Part shown: positions 33,209-41,993 of the stretch, piece by piece | How the letters are laid out: each line of letters begins with the position of its first letter | How positions within the stretch are numbered: the stretch's first letter is position 1 | DNA from: Tabrizicola_A sp965284335 | Lineage (GTDB): Bacteria; Pseudomonadota; Alphaproteobacteria; Rhodobacterales; Rhodobacteraceae | Assembly (NCBI RefSeq): GCF_965284335.1 | Contig: NZ_OZ260076.1 | Length of the DNA stretch: 64,000 bases | Direction: 5' to 3' (one strand) | Translations under genes and position numbers: made by a program | Notes under the pieces: generated by a model | Seen by the model: only the letters and a program-made list of their open reading frames with translations | Databases searched by the model: none | What the model was told of the DNA's origin: nothing

Positions 33209-35334
33209 CCCCGCGCTTCGCGGATCAGGCCCAGAATATTGCGCGCCGCATCGGGAATATTGGTGCCCGGCCCAAAGATCGCCTTCACGCCCGCCCGCAT
33301 CAGGAAGTCGTAATCCTGCTGCGGAATGACGCCGCCGCAGATCACCAGAATATCCCCCGCGCCCTTGGCCTTCAGCGCCTCGATCAGCTTCGGCGCCAGC
33401 GTCTTGTGCCCCGCCGCTTGGCTTGAGATCCCCACCACATGCACATCATTGTCGATGGCATCCTGTGCCGCCTCTTCCGGGGTCTGGAACAGCGGGCCCA
33501 CATCCACATCAAAGCCGATATCGGCAAAGGCCGTGGCAATCACCTTGGCCCCGCGGTCATGGCCGTCTTGGCCCATCTTGACCACCAGCATCCGTGGGCG
33601 GCGGCCTTCTTCTTCGGCAAAGGCCTCGACGTCCTTCTGGATCGCCTCAAACCCGGCATCACCCTCATAGGCGGCGCCATAAACCCCCGCCAGCGTTTTG
33701 ACTTCCGCACGGTGGCGGCCAAAGATCTTTTCCATGGCGTCCGAAATCTCCCCTACCGATGCGCGGGCGCGGGCGGCCTCGACGGCCGCTTCCAACAGAT
33801 TGCCACCGGCCTCAGCCCGGCGGGTCAATTCGGCCAACGTGGCGGCCACGCGCGCCTCATCGCGAGCCGCGCGGGTGGCTTTCAGCCGCGCCACCTGCGC
33901 CTCGCGCACGGCGACGTTGTCGATGTCCAGAATGTCGATCGGGTCCTGCTTGGCCAGCTTGTATTTGTTGACCCCGACAATCACCTCATCACCCCGGTCA
34001 ATCGCGGCCTGACGGCGGGCGGCGGATTCTTCAATCCGCAGCTTCGGCATGCCAGAGGCCACCGCCTTGGTCATGCCCCCCATCGCCTCGACCTCCTCGA
34101 TGAGCGCCCAGGCCTTTTCGGCCAGCTCATGCGTCAGGCTTTCCACATAATAAGACCCGGCCAGCGGGTCGACCACATGGGTGATCCCGGTCTCTTCCTG
34201 CAAGATCAGCTGGGTATTGCGCGCAATCCGCGCCGAAAACTCCGTGGGCAACGCAATCGCCTCATCCAGCGCATTGGTATGCAAGGACTGCGTGCCGCCC
34301 AGCGCCGCCGCCATCGCCTCATAGGCCGTGCGGATCACGTTGTTATAGGGGTCTTGCTCTTGCAAGCTGACGCCCGAGGTCTGGCAATGGGTGCGCAGCA
34401 TCAGGCTCCCGGCCTTCTGCGGCTTGAACTCTTGCATGATGCGCGTCCACAGCATCCGCGCCGCGCGCAGCTTGGCGGCTTCCATAAAGAAATTCATGCC
34501 GATCGCGAAAAAGAACGACAGCCGTCCTGCGAAATCATCCACATTCATGCCCCGCGCAATTGCCGCGCGCACATATTCCCGCCCATCGGCCAGCGTAAAG
34601 GCCAGCTCTTGCACCAGGTTCGCCCCGGCCTCTTGCATGTGATAGCCCGAGATCGAGATCGAGTTGAACTTCGGCATCTCGGCGCTGGTATATTCGATGA
34701 TATCGGCAATGATCCGCATCGAAGGTTCGGGCGGATAGATATAGGTGTTGCGCACCATGAACTCTTTCAGAATGTCATTCTGAATGGTCCCCGAAAGGGC
34801 GGCACGCGGCACGCCCTGCTCTTCGCCCGTCACGATGAAATTGGCCAAGATCGGAATGACCGCGCCGTTCATCGTCATGGAAACGCTGACTTTTTCCAGC
34901 GGGATCCCATCAAAGAGGATCTTCATATCCTCAACGCTGTCAATCGCCACCCCGGCCTTGCCGACATCACCCACCACGCGCGGGTGATCCGAGTCATAAC
35001 CCCGGTGCGTCGCCAGATCGAAGGCCACCGATACGCCCTGCTGACCGGCGGCCAGCGCCTTGCGGTAAAAGGCGTTGCTTTCTTCCGCCGTCGAGAACCC
35101 AGCATATTGCCGGATCGTCCAAGGGCGGCCCGCATACATCGTCGCCTTCACCCCACGGGTAAAGGGTGCCACACCCGGCACCTCGCCCATCTGCGGCAGG
35201 CCCGCCACATCAGCCGCGGTATAAAGCGGCTTGACGGTGATGCCCTCCAGCGTGTTCCAAGCCAGGCTTTCGGGGTCACGGCCCTTCAACTCCTTGGCCG
35301 CCAGCGCGCGCCATGCGTTCAGATCTTCGGTCAT
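33205..35334 (-). CDS. scpA: Methylmalonyl-CoA mutase (single-chain, ScpA type)
   Basis: A 709-residue adenosylcobalamin enzyme converting (R)-methylmalonyl-CoA to succinyl-CoA. The N-terminal TIM barrel has the substrate-binding YAGFSTAEESN area and MTMNGAVIPILANF; the C-terminal B12 domain has the DxHxxG signature in KMGQDGHDRG near residue 600, with the lower-ligand His. It is the last step of propionyl-CoA assimilation and stands downstream of pccA in the same direction; a DUF4174 gene lies between on the other strand. The start MTEDLNAWRAL was chosen over one 20 residues earlier, which has no homologous look. Its chaperone MeaB is encoded 28 kb away. Confidence 0.96.
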   Translation of the reverse strand: MTEDLNAWRALAAKELKGRDPESLAWNTLEGITVKPLYTAADVAGLPQMGEVPGVAPFTRGVKATMYAGRPWTIRQYAGFSTAEESNAFYRKALAAGQQGVSVAFDLATHRGYDSDHPRVVGDVGKAGVAIDSVEDMKILFDGIPLEKVSVSMTMNGAVIPILANFIVTGEEQGVPRAALSGTIQNDILKEFMVRNTYIYPPEPSMRIIADIIEYTSAEMPKFNSISISGYHMQEAGANLVQELAFTLADGREYVRAAIARGMNVDDFAGRLSFFFAIGMNFFMEAAKLRAARMLWTRIMQEFKPQKAGSLMLRTHCQTSGVSLQEQDPYNNVIRTAYEAMAAALGGTQSLHTNALDEAIALPTEFSARIARNTQLILQEETGITHVVDPLAGSYYVESLTHELAEKAWALIEEVEAMGGMTKAVASGMPKLRIEESAARRQAAIDRGDEVIVGVNKYKLAKQDPIDILDIDNVAVREAQVARLKATRAARDEARVAATLAELTRRAEAGGNLLEAAVEAARARASVGEISDAMEKIFGRHRAEVKTLAGVYGAAYEGDAGFEAIQKDVEAFAEEEGRRPRMLVVKMGQDGHDRGAKVIATAFADIGFDVDVGPLFQTPEEAAQDAIDNDVHVVGISSQAAGHKTLAPKLIEALKAKGAGDILVICGGVIPQQDYDFLMRAGVKAIFGPGTNIPDAARNILGLIREARG

Positions 35335-35423
35335 CGTGGTCTTCCTTCGGTCTGGCGGGTGTGGCGGCCCGCAATTCTCATTGTTTTGGCGCAATCCGCG
35401 CCTATATCTGGGGTGGAGGTGCC

Positions 35424-35924
35424 ATGAAAACGATTTACACCCTTGGTCTTTACACCCTTGTTTTGACGTCGCTTCTTGCAGCCCCCTCGGGCGCGCAAGA
35501 GACGGAACAGACCACCGGCGACCCCGCCGTCCAAGACAGCGTCCAAGACAGCGCCGACTTCGGCCCGGTCATGGCCTCTGATGTGGTGCTTGAGGATCTG
35601 ATGTTCCTCCGCCGCCCCGTGGTGGTCTTTGCCGACAGCCCCGCCGATCCCACCTTTGTGCGCCAGATGCAGCTGATCGAACGCGATCTGCCCGCCTTGG
35701 CCGAGCGCGATGTCGCGCTGATCATTGACACGGACCCCGCGGCCAAATCCGCCATCCGCCAAAGGCTGCGCCCGCGCGGGTTCAGCCTTGTGCTGATGGA
35801 CAAAGACCTGCGCCCCGTCATCCGTAAACCGCTGCCTTGGGACGTGCGCGAGATCGTGGCGGCCATCGACAAGTTCCCCTTGCGGCGGCAAGAGATTTTG
35901 GACCGCCAGCCCAGCGGTCGCTGA
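35424..35924 (+). CDS. Exported DUF4174 family protein
   Basis: A 166-residue protein with a signal peptide (residues 1-25, ending PSGAQ) and GGAGGT in front of the ATG. The mature region has a DUF4174 domain at about 55-150 with a thioredoxin-like strand order (LRRPVVVFADSPADPTF, LVLMDKDLRPVIRKP) but no CxxC pair. Proteins of this family lie near stress or metabolic genes and have no assigned reaction. It is divergent from scpA, with 89 bases between, and converges with pccA. Confidence 0.82.
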   Translation: MKTIYTLGLYTLVLTSLLAAPSGAQETEQTTGDPAVQDSVQDSADFGPVMASDVVLEDLMFLRRPVVVFADSPADPTFVRQMQLIERDLPALAERDVALIIDTDPAAKSAIRQRLRPRGFSLVLMDKDLRPVIRKPLPWDVREIVAAIDKFPLRRQEILDRQPSGR

Positions 35925-35984
35925 GCCTGCCAGGGGCCATCGGCCCCCAACCGGACATGGATCTTTGCCGCCAGCTTGGGCACC

Positions 35985-37988
35985 TTATTCGAACTCCATG
36001 ATGATCTCATCGACCTTCAGGCTTGATCCGGCCGCCGCCTTCACAGCCTTGACCACGCCCTTACGCTCGGCCTTCAGGATGTTTTCCATCTTCATCGCCT
36101 CAACCGTGGCCAAAGCCTGACCTTCCTGCACCTCATCGCCCACCTCGACCATGATCTTGGTCACAAGGCCCGGCATCGGGCACAAAAGGAACTTCGAGGT
36201 GTCGGGCGGCAGTTTTTCCAGCATCAGCTTGGCCAAAGCCGCCTGACGCGGGGTGCGCACATGCACCTTCAAATCCGCGCCCCGCAGCCGCAGCCGGAAC
36301 CCGCCGGAAATCTTGCCCACCTTCATCACCAAAGGCGTGCCATCCACCATCATCCGCGCCAAAGGCTGGCCCGGCGTCCAGTCTGACGTCACCCGCCGCG
36401 TGCTGCCATCGGCAAAGCTGACGGTCGATCCGGCATGATCGGCGGCGATTTTCACCACATGCTCAACCCCTTGCAGCGTCACCACCCAATCATCGCCCAC
36501 CCGGCGCTCGTGGTTGTCCATGGTGCCCGACACTTTGGTGCGCCGTATTTCCGCCACCCGGTTCATCGCTGCGGCCGAGGCCGCCACCCGCGCCAGCGTC
36601 TCGCCGTCCAGCGTGGCCCCTTGGAAACCCTCAGGATATTCCTCGGCGATAAAGGCCGTGGTGATATTGCCCGACTGGAACCGCGGATGGTCCATCACCG
36701 CGCCGACGAAGGGCAGGTTGTGGCCGATGCCCTCCACCTCAAAGGTGTCCAAGGCCAACCGCATCTCGTTGATCGCCTCGGCCCGCGTTGGCGCCCAAGT
36801 GCAAAGTTTTGCGATCATCGGGTCGTAATACATGGAAATCTCGCCGCCCTCATAGACGCCGGTATCATTCCGCACGATCCCACCGCGCTCGGTCTTGCCC
36901 TCAACGGGCGGGCGATAGCGGGTCAGACGGCCGATCGAGGGCAAGAAGTTGCGATAGGGGTCCTCGGCATAAAGCCGGCTTTCCATCGCCCAACCGTTGA
37001 TCTTCAGATCTTCCTGCTTGAAGGGCAAAGGCTGACCATTCGCCACCCGGATCATCTGCTCCACCAGATCGACCCCGGTGATGAGTTCGGTCACCGGATG
37101 CTCCACCTGCAAACGGGTGTTCATTTCAAGGAAATAGAAATTCCGGTTGCCATCCACGATGAATTCCACCGTCCCGGCGCTGGTATAGCCCACCGCCTTG
37201 GCCAAAGCGCAGGCCTGCTCGCCCATCGCCTTGCGCGTCGCCTCATCCAAGAAGGGCGAGGGTGCCTCTTCAATCACCTTCTGGTTCCGGCGCTGGATGG
37301 AACATTCCCGCTCATGCAGATAGACGCAATTGCCGTGCTTGTCGGCCAGCACCTGAATTTCAATGTGGCGCGGCTGGGTCACGAATTTCTCGATGAAAAT
37401 CCGGTCATCGCCAAAACTCGCCGCCGCCTCGTTCTTCGACGACTGGAAGCCCTCGCGTGCCTCTTGGTCGTTCCACGCAATCCGCATCCCCTTGCCACCG
37501 CCCCCGGCGCTGGCCTTGATCATCACCGGATAGCCGATCTCGCTGGAAATCTTCACCGCCTCATCGGCATCGGCGATCAGGCCCATATAGCCCGGAACCG
37601 TGGAAACCCCGGCCTCCATCGCGATTTTCTTCGAGGTGATCTTATCCCCCATCGCCTCGATCGCAGGGCTGGGCGGGCCAACAAACACCACGCCCTCTTT
37701 TTCCAAAGCAGCGGCAAAGTTCATGTTTTCCGACAAGAACCCATAGCCCGGATGCACGGCCTGCGCGCCGGTCTGGCGAATGGCCTCCATGATCTTGTCG
37801 ATCACAATATAAGACTGGTTCGCAGGCGCCGGGCCGATATGCACCGCCTCATCGGCCATCGACACATGCAGCGCGTTGCGGTCGGCGTCGGAATAGACCG
37901 CAACCGTCTTGATCCCCATCTTGCGGGCCGATTTGATAACGCGGCAGGCAATTTCGCCCCGGTTGGCGATCAGGATTTTCTGGAACAT
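35985..37988 (-). CDS. pccA: Propionyl-CoA carboxylase alpha subunit (biotin carboxylase and carrier)
   Basis: A 667-residue protein. Residues 1-450 are the ATP-grasp biotin carboxylase (ILIANRGEIACRV at 4-16, GGGGKGMRIAW ATP loop near 165, EMNTRLQVEHPVTE near 290). A central BT domain follows, and the C-terminal carrier holds the biotinylated lysine in VEAMKMEN near residue 634. It carboxylates biotin for PccB to make methylmalonyl-CoA from propionyl-CoA. The start MFQKILIANRG has GGGAGA upstream. It is followed by scpA and preceded by a small lipoprotein gene that ends in a terminator, so it needs its own promoter. Confidence 0.96.
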   Translation of the reverse strand: MFQKILIANRGEIACRVIKSARKMGIKTVAVYSDADRNALHVSMADEAVHIGPAPANQSYIVIDKIMEAIRQTGAQAVHPGYGFLSENMNFAAALEKEGVVFVGPPSPAIEAMGDKITSKKIAMEAGVSTVPGYMGLIADADEAVKISSEIGYPVMIKASAGGGGKGMRIAWNDQEAREGFQSSKNEAAASFGDDRIFIEKFVTQPRHIEIQVLADKHGNCVYLHERECSIQRRNQKVIEEAPSPFLDEATRKAMGEQACALAKAVGYTSAGTVEFIVDGNRNFYFLEMNTRLQVEHPVTELITGVDLVEQMIRVANGQPLPFKQEDLKINGWAMESRLYAEDPYRNFLPSIGRLTRYRPPVEGKTERGGIVRNDTGVYEGGEISMYYDPMIAKLCTWAPTRAEAINEMRLALDTFEVEGIGHNLPFVGAVMDHPRFQSGNITTAFIAEEYPEGFQGATLDGETLARVAASAAAMNRVAEIRRTKVSGTMDNHERRVGDDWVVTLQGVEHVVKIAADHAGSTVSFADGSTRRVTSDWTPGQPLARMMVDGTPLVMKVGKISGGFRLRLRGADLKVHVRTPRQAALAKLMLEKLPPDTSKFLLCPMPGLVTKIMVEVGDEVQEGQALATVEAMKMENILKAERKGVVKAVKAAAGSSLKVDEIIMEFE

Positions 37989-38032
37989 CGGTCTCTCCCT
38001 CAGGTCAGCGCCGCCCTTGCGGGCCGGAAATG

Positions 38033-38068
38033 AAAAAGCCACCCACGGGGGGCATCCCCATGGGTGGC
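38033..38068 (-). terminator. Rho-independent terminator after the glycine-zipper lipoprotein gene
   Basis: Read leftward, GCCACCCA (38068-38061) pairs with TGGGTGGC (38045-38038) and is followed by five T. It separates the small lipoprotein gene from pccA. Confidence 0.8.
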
Positions 38069-38120
38069 TGGTTTGGTGGTTTGGCCTGCCGCCTTGGCGG
38101 TCAGGTCAGAAGTCGAAAGC

Positions 38121-38321
38121 TTACGGGCAACCCAGCGGGCCAAGCGAGCAAGACGCAACACCGGCAAGTCCGCCGATGATCGCACCATTGACGATCTTGG
38201 TGTCTTGGTTGTCGGCAATGGCCGCGCCAACGACGGCACCCGCCAACCCGCGCGAACCCGGGTCTTGCAAGCAGCCTGCCAAGGGCGTGGCAATAAGAAG
38301 AAGGGCGATGAATTTCCGCAT
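38121..38321 (-). CDS. Small glycine-zipper lipoprotein
   Basis: A 66-residue protein with a lipoprotein signal (lipobox LAGC, Cys17). After the anchor it has a glycine-zipper segment, GLAGAVVGAAIADN and IVNGAIIGGLAGVASC, of the kind seen in YMGG/OmpA-associated small envelope proteins. Two further cysteines are near the C-terminus. It probably sits in the outer membrane or periplasm. It is flanked by its own terminator and lies between pccA and a conserved hypothetical gene. Confidence 0.8.
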   Translation of the reverse strand: MRKFIALLLIATPLAGCLQDPGSRGLAGAVVGAAIADNQDTKIVNGAIIGGLAGVASCSLGPLGCP

Positions 38322-38700
38322 GATCGTGTGCCTCTCAAGGTTTTTGTTATAGGCGCGGATTCTACGCCCCCAACCTCGGAAACAAAAGCAAAATCATGCC
38401 CAAGGCCGCCTGTGCCCGCCTCATGCGCAAGGCTCCGCCCAGCACCTTCCAAACCGGCCACAGCGCGAAACGCAGCACAAAAAAATGACCCACCCCCAAA
38501 GGGGACGGGCCAAGTTTTTTGGAAAGGGTCACAAGGGGCAGACACAGCCGGGTTTTGGCCCAAACCAAGGCCCAAGCCGCTTAGATCGTCGATAGCCCCA
38601 TCGTGCGAAACAACGCCGCGCCATGCAAATCCCATTTTCGCCAAGGCCGGGCCTTGCGCGAAAAACTGCCAGTAAGACAAGGGCTTGCGCGGATTCATGC
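38322..38700 (-). other. Non-coding stretch with a leftward terminator
   Basis: No convincing gene is present. Read leftward, CCCGTCCCC (38509-38501) pairs with GGGGGTGGG (38497-38489) and is followed by T runs at 38485-38479, giving a likely terminator about 190 bases after the end of the 130-residue gene. Open frames that cross this hairpin have no recognisable protein pattern. The right half could be a 3' untranslated region. Confidence 0.5.
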
Positions 38701-39093
38701 CTATTCGTCCTCGTCCTCGTCGTCCCAGACATAGGGCGCGGCTTCGGGGGCAAAGACCTCGGGGAAAGACACTTCGGCGCGCTTGCGGTCAATCTTCAAA
38801 AGCGCATCATACGAGGCCGGATCAAACGGGTCTTCAGCCGCCACCAACTCGCGGCCAAACAGCCACGACAAACGCCCGGCATCCAGATTGCCGCGTTCAA
38901 AAACCTCTTCGCCAAAGTAGTTCCAAAGCGCCGCCATAAAGGCCGTATCGGCGGCCCGATCCGGGCCTTTGCGGTCCTTGAACCGCTCGCGCCGGATGAT
39001 CTTGGTCGCACCTTCCTTGACGTTGGCGCGGCGGATGGTGAATTGAAAATCGGTTCCAGTCAGCCGACTGGGAAAGCCACGATGCTTTAGCAT
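38701..39093 (-). CDS. Conserved hypothetical protein with acidic tail
   Basis: A 130-residue soluble protein with a basic N-terminal half (LKHRGFPSRLTGTDF, then many Lys/Arg to about residue 45) and an acidic C-terminus ending DDEDEDE. Middle helices contain MAALWNYFGEEVFERG and RLSWLFGREL. I do not recognise a family; proteins like this occur in Rhodobacteraceae between pccB and pccA. The charge distribution and lack of a signal peptide suggest a cytosolic partner or nucleic acid-binding role, but this is not proven. Confidence 0.65.
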   Translation of the reverse strand: MLKHRGFPSRLTGTDFQFTIRRANVKEGATKIIRRERFKDRKGPDRAADTAFMAALWNYFGEEVFERGNLDAGRLSWLFGRELVAAEDPFDPASYDALLKIDRKRAEVSFPEVFAPEAAPYVWDDEDEDE

Positions 39094-39171
39094 GGGCGCA
39101 CCTCATAAGTTGCGGCGCGCAGGGTGGGAACGGGCACCGGCCGGTCGCCCCGGCGCGCCCGTTCCGGAAGA

Positions 39172-39300
39172 TTAGGCGCCGTATTTGCCCGACGAGGTCG
39201 GCTCAACGGTGAGGGGGGCAACCGTCGGCTCGGGCGCGGGCTGCGCGCAAGCGGCAAGGGTGGCAAGCGCCACAAGGGCGACAAGTGCAGATTTCCGCAT
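39172..39300 (-). CDS. Tiny lipoprotein (42 residues)
   Basis: Reads MRKSALVALVALATLAAC followed by a proline- and threonine-rich tail ending SSGKYGA. The signal peptide and lipobox (LAAC, Cys18) are clear, and the mature peptide is only about 25 residues. It has GGAG before the ATG. It resembles the next lipoprotein gene in its tail, where VEPT is followed by a serine/threonine-GKY motif, so the two may be ancient duplicates. It lies between pccA and pccB. Confidence 0.7.
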   Translation of the reverse strand: MRKSALVALVALATLAACAQPAPEPTVAPLTVEPTSSGKYGA

Positions 39301-39410
39301 GAGAATCTCCGTTCAGGGTTGGTTGAAGAACCTTCAACATAGCCCGAGCGCAGACCAAGCACAAACGGCCAAGCGGTGCAAAAGCAAGTCTCTGCCGGTG
39401 CAAAAGATAG

Positions 39411-39452
39411 AAAAAGGGCGGGCCGGGCCTGAACGGCCCCAAAAGCCCGCCC
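39411..39452 (-). terminator. Rho-independent terminator between the two tiny lipoprotein genes
   Basis: Read leftward, GGGCGGGC (39452-39445) pairs with GCCCGCCC (39423-39416) and is followed by five T at 39415-39411. It begins eight bases after the stop of the 45-residue lipoprotein gene. Confidence 0.8.
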
Positions 39453-39459
39453 GATCGTC

Positions 39460-39597
39460 TTACTTGTATTTGCCGGTGTAGGTCGGTTCGACCGAAACAG
39501 GCTCGTCCACATAGACGACGTCATCGTTGGGCTTACCTGCGCAAGCTGCAACAAAGGCAACCATGCACAGCGACAGAATGATTTTCGTGCTCGACAT
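39460..39597 (-). CDS. Tiny lipoprotein (45 residues)
   Basis: Reads MSSTKIILSLCMVAFVAAC followed by an acidic tail. The lipobox VAAC places the lipidated cysteine at residue 19. The mature peptide contains DDVVYVDEPVSVEP and ends YTGKYK, which shares the VEPT-x-GKY ending with the neighbouring 42-residue lipoprotein. GAGG lies before the ATG and a strong terminator follows, so it is its own transcript or the end of one. Function unknown. Confidence 0.7.
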   Translation of the reverse strand: MSSTKIILSLCMVAFVAACAGKPNDDVVYVDEPVSVEPTYTGKYK

Positions 39598-39799
39598 CCT
39601 CGACTCCTATGTTCTTGGAGGGCCTCGCGACATGCAGGCCCCCTTCTAGAGGTGCAGACCGCTTGGGTTCGGCCTGCGTGAACAATAGCCGACAAACTCA
39701 GGAATTGACACGAAGATTCGGAAAATGGCGCCGATTGTGGCAAGACCGCATCAGACAGTGGCGGCAAAGCGCTGATGGCCACAAAATCTAGCGGATGCA

Positions 39800-40204
39800 T
39801 TAGAAGATCTCCCAAATGCAGACGCCATCCTCGATGCGGAAGGCTTCGAAATACTGCACAGCCTCGGGATCGGCCTCGCCAAAGGGCACCGGGCGATCTT
39901 CCATCGAGATGATGATCTGGCTTGGCATCGGGGTCGTCCCCGTCACCCGCGCCAAGGCGTAATTTTCGCACAGCCACGCGATATCATCCGCCGCCGCCTG
40001 AAAATCGACCGAGCCTGTGTCACGGTTGATTTCCGGCGCAAGAAAGCGGAACCGCACCACCAAACCTTGGGGGCCTTGGCTGTTGGCCAGCGTTTCGATC
40101 AGCGTGACCGACTGACCCGAGGGCAGCACAATGGCCGCATCGCCACCGGGGGAAGAGACATCTCCCCCCGTGCCAACCTGCCACATCTGCCCCGTCTCCC
40201 CCAT
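39800..40204 (-). CDS. DUF6497-like conserved hypothetical protein
   Basis: A 134-residue protein encoded 13 bases after pccB in the same direction, so co-transcribed with it. The sequence has IVLPSGQSVTLIETLANSQG near residue 25, FRFLAPEIN, then AADDIAWLCENYALARV and a C-terminal VCIWEIF. It fits a small conserved Rhodobacteraceae family that I associate with DUF6497, with no known function. There is no signal peptide in the annotated start, though the first ORF codons may be missing a leader. A structural or regulatory role for the carboxylase is possible from position only. Confidence 0.6.
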   Translation of the reverse strand: MGETGQMWQVGTGGDVSSPGGDAAIVLPSGQSVTLIETLANSQGPQGLVVRFRFLAPEINRDTGSVDFQAAADDIAWLCENYALARVTGTTPMPSQIIISMEDRPVPFGEADPEAVQYFEAFRIEDGVCIWEIF

Positions 40205-40216
40205 CGGCTCAGCCCC

Positions 40217-41743
40217 TTACAGCGGAATATTGTCGTGCTTTTTCCACGGGGTAACTTGCTTTTTGTTGCGCAAGGACGCAAAGGCCCGCGCCACGCGGCG
40301 GCGCGTCGACTGGGGCATGATCACCTCGTCGATGAACCCCTTTTCCGCCGCCACGAAGGGGTTGGCGAAACGGTCCTCATATTCCTTGGTCAGACGGGCA
40401 ATCTCCTCGGGCGATTTGCCGCGATGGATGATCTCGGTCGCGCCCTTGGCCCCCATCACCGCCACTTCGGCGGTGGGCCAAGCATAGTTGAAATCCGCCC
40501 GCAGGTGTTTGGACGCCATCACCACATAGGCCCCGCCATAGGTTTTGCGGGTCAGCACCGTGACCTTCGGCACCGTCGCCTCGCCATAGGCAAACAACAG
40601 TTTCGCCCCGTGCTTGATGACCCCACCATATTCCTGCCCCGTGCCGGGCAAGAAGCCGGGCACGTCCACCAGCGTCAGGATCGGAATTTCAAAGGCATCG
40701 CAGAAGCGCACGAACCGCGCGGCCTTGCGGCTGGCGTCAATGTCCAGACACCCCGCCAGCACCATCGGCTGATTGGCCACCACCCCCACGGTCTGCCCCT
40801 CCAGCCGGATAAAGCCGGTGATGATATTGGCGGCAAACTCTTTCTGAATCTCAAAGAAATCCGCCTCATCGGCGATCTTCAGGATCAGTTCCTTCATATC
40901 ATAGGGCTGGTTCGGATTGTCCGGCACCAGCGTATCAAGGCTCGTCTCGATGCGGGCAGGATCGTCAAAGAAGGGCCGCGTCGGTGCCTTGTCGCGGTTG
41001 TTCAGCGGCAAAAAGTCGATCAACCGCCGCGCCTCGGCCAGCGCTTCCACATCGTTCTCAAAGGCCCCATCGGCCACGCTCGACTTGCGGGTATGGGTCG
41101 ACGCACCGCCCAATTCCTCGGCCGTCACCACCTCATTCGTGACGGTTTTCACCACATCCGGGCCGGTCACGAACATATAGCTCGAATCCTTCACCATGAA
41201 GATGAAGTCTGTCATCGCCGGGCTGTAAACCGCGCCGCCCGCACATGGCCCCATGATCAGAGAAATCTGCGGCACCACGCCCGAGGCCATGATATTGCGC
41301 TGGAACACCTCGCCATAGGCGGCCAAAGACGCCACGCCCTCTTGAATCCGCGCCCCACCAGAATCGTTGATCCCGATCACCGGCGCGCCGTTCTGAATGG
41401 CCAGATCCATGATCTTGCAAATCTTGGCGCCGTGGGTCTCCGACACCGACCCGCCCATCACCGTAAAGTCTTGGCTGAACACATAGACCTGACGGCCGTT
41501 CACCGTGCCCCAGCCCGTCACCACGCCGTCGCCAGCAGGCTTTTCCGCCTCCATGCCGAAATCCACGCAGCGGTGGGTGACGAACATGTCAAACTCTTCG
41601 AAAGACCCCTCGTCCAGCAAAAGCTCGATCCGCTCGCGCGCCGTCAGCTTGCCCTTGGCATGCTGCGCATCAATCCGGCGCTGACCGCCGCCCTGACGGG
41701 CCACGGCGCGGCGCTGTTCCAACTGGTCCAGAATGTCTTTCAT
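40217..41743 (-). CDS. pccB: Propionyl-CoA carboxylase beta subunit (carboxyltransferase)
   Basis: A 508-residue carboxyltransferase with the two crotonase-like halves of PccB. Landmarks are KLTARERIELLLDEGSFEE near residue 31, GGSVSETHGAKICK, GINDSGGARIQEG near 140 and, in the C-terminal half, DVPGFLPGTGQEY near 365. It moves carboxyl from biotin on PccA to propionyl-CoA. The start MKDILDQLEQRR was chosen; the frame extends 70 codons upstream into AT-rich promoter sequence. A group of TTTGCAAA-like boxes lies about 70-120 bases before the start, pointing to control by PccR. Confidence 0.96.
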   Translation of the reverse strand: MKDILDQLEQRRAVARQGGGQRRIDAQHAKGKLTARERIELLLDEGSFEEFDMFVTHRCVDFGMEAEKPAGDGVVTGWGTVNGRQVYVFSQDFTVMGGSVSETHGAKICKIMDLAIQNGAPVIGINDSGGARIQEGVASLAAYGEVFQRNIMASGVVPQISLIMGPCAGGAVYSPAMTDFIFMVKDSSYMFVTGPDVVKTVTNEVVTAEELGGASTHTRKSSVADGAFENDVEALAEARRLIDFLPLNNRDKAPTRPFFDDPARIETSLDTLVPDNPNQPYDMKELILKIADEADFFEIQKEFAANIITGFIRLEGQTVGVVANQPMVLAGCLDIDASRKAARFVRFCDAFEIPILTLVDVPGFLPGTGQEYGGVIKHGAKLLFAYGEATVPKVTVLTRKTYGGAYVVMASKHLRADFNYAWPTAEVAVMGAKGATEIIHRGKSPEEIARLTKEYEDRFANPFVAAEKGFIDEVIMPQSTRRRVARAFASLRNKKQVTPWKKHDNIPL

Positions 41744-41812
41744 GGCAGGCCTCCCCAAAATCTTGGGCACAATAGCCGCGCCCTTGACGCGAACAAAGCG
41801 GATTCCCGTAAA

Positions 41813-41860
41813 TTTGCATAATATTGGCAGATGCAATTTTGCTAATTGCAAATCTGCAAA
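41813..41860 (-). promoter_or_regulatory. TTTGCAAA-like boxes in the pccB promoter region
   Basis: TTTGCATA (41813-41820), TTTGCTAA (41838-41845), ATTGCAAA (41845-41852) and TCTGCAAA (41853-41860) cluster in an AT-rich patch before pccB. The PccR of Rhodobacter sphaeroides is known to bind TTTGCAAA pairs separated by four bases. The match here is partial but dense. Confidence 0.55.
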
Positions 41861-41993
41861 TCGACACCGAAAAAAATGGCTGCTGTCGGGACGGAAACCC
41901 GACGCAAACCCGACGCGAAACCGACGCAAACCACCCGGCTTTTCGCAAAGCACTCAAGGCCTTATAAGGCCCCAAACCGCGACAGGAGCCGCA

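Noticed and set aside
33439..35427. A 662-codon open frame opposite scpA
   Set aside because: It is the antisense shadow of the mutase gene; sequence is rich in Arg and His and lacks any domain.
38000..38698. A 232-codon leftward open frame between pccA and the 130-residue gene
   Set aside because: It crosses two predicted terminators and overlaps the lipoprotein gene in another frame; the sequence has no family pattern.
39609..39791. A 60-codon open frame in the gap before the DUF6497-like gene
   Set aside because: Arg/Trp-rich without ribosome binding site or recognisable pattern.
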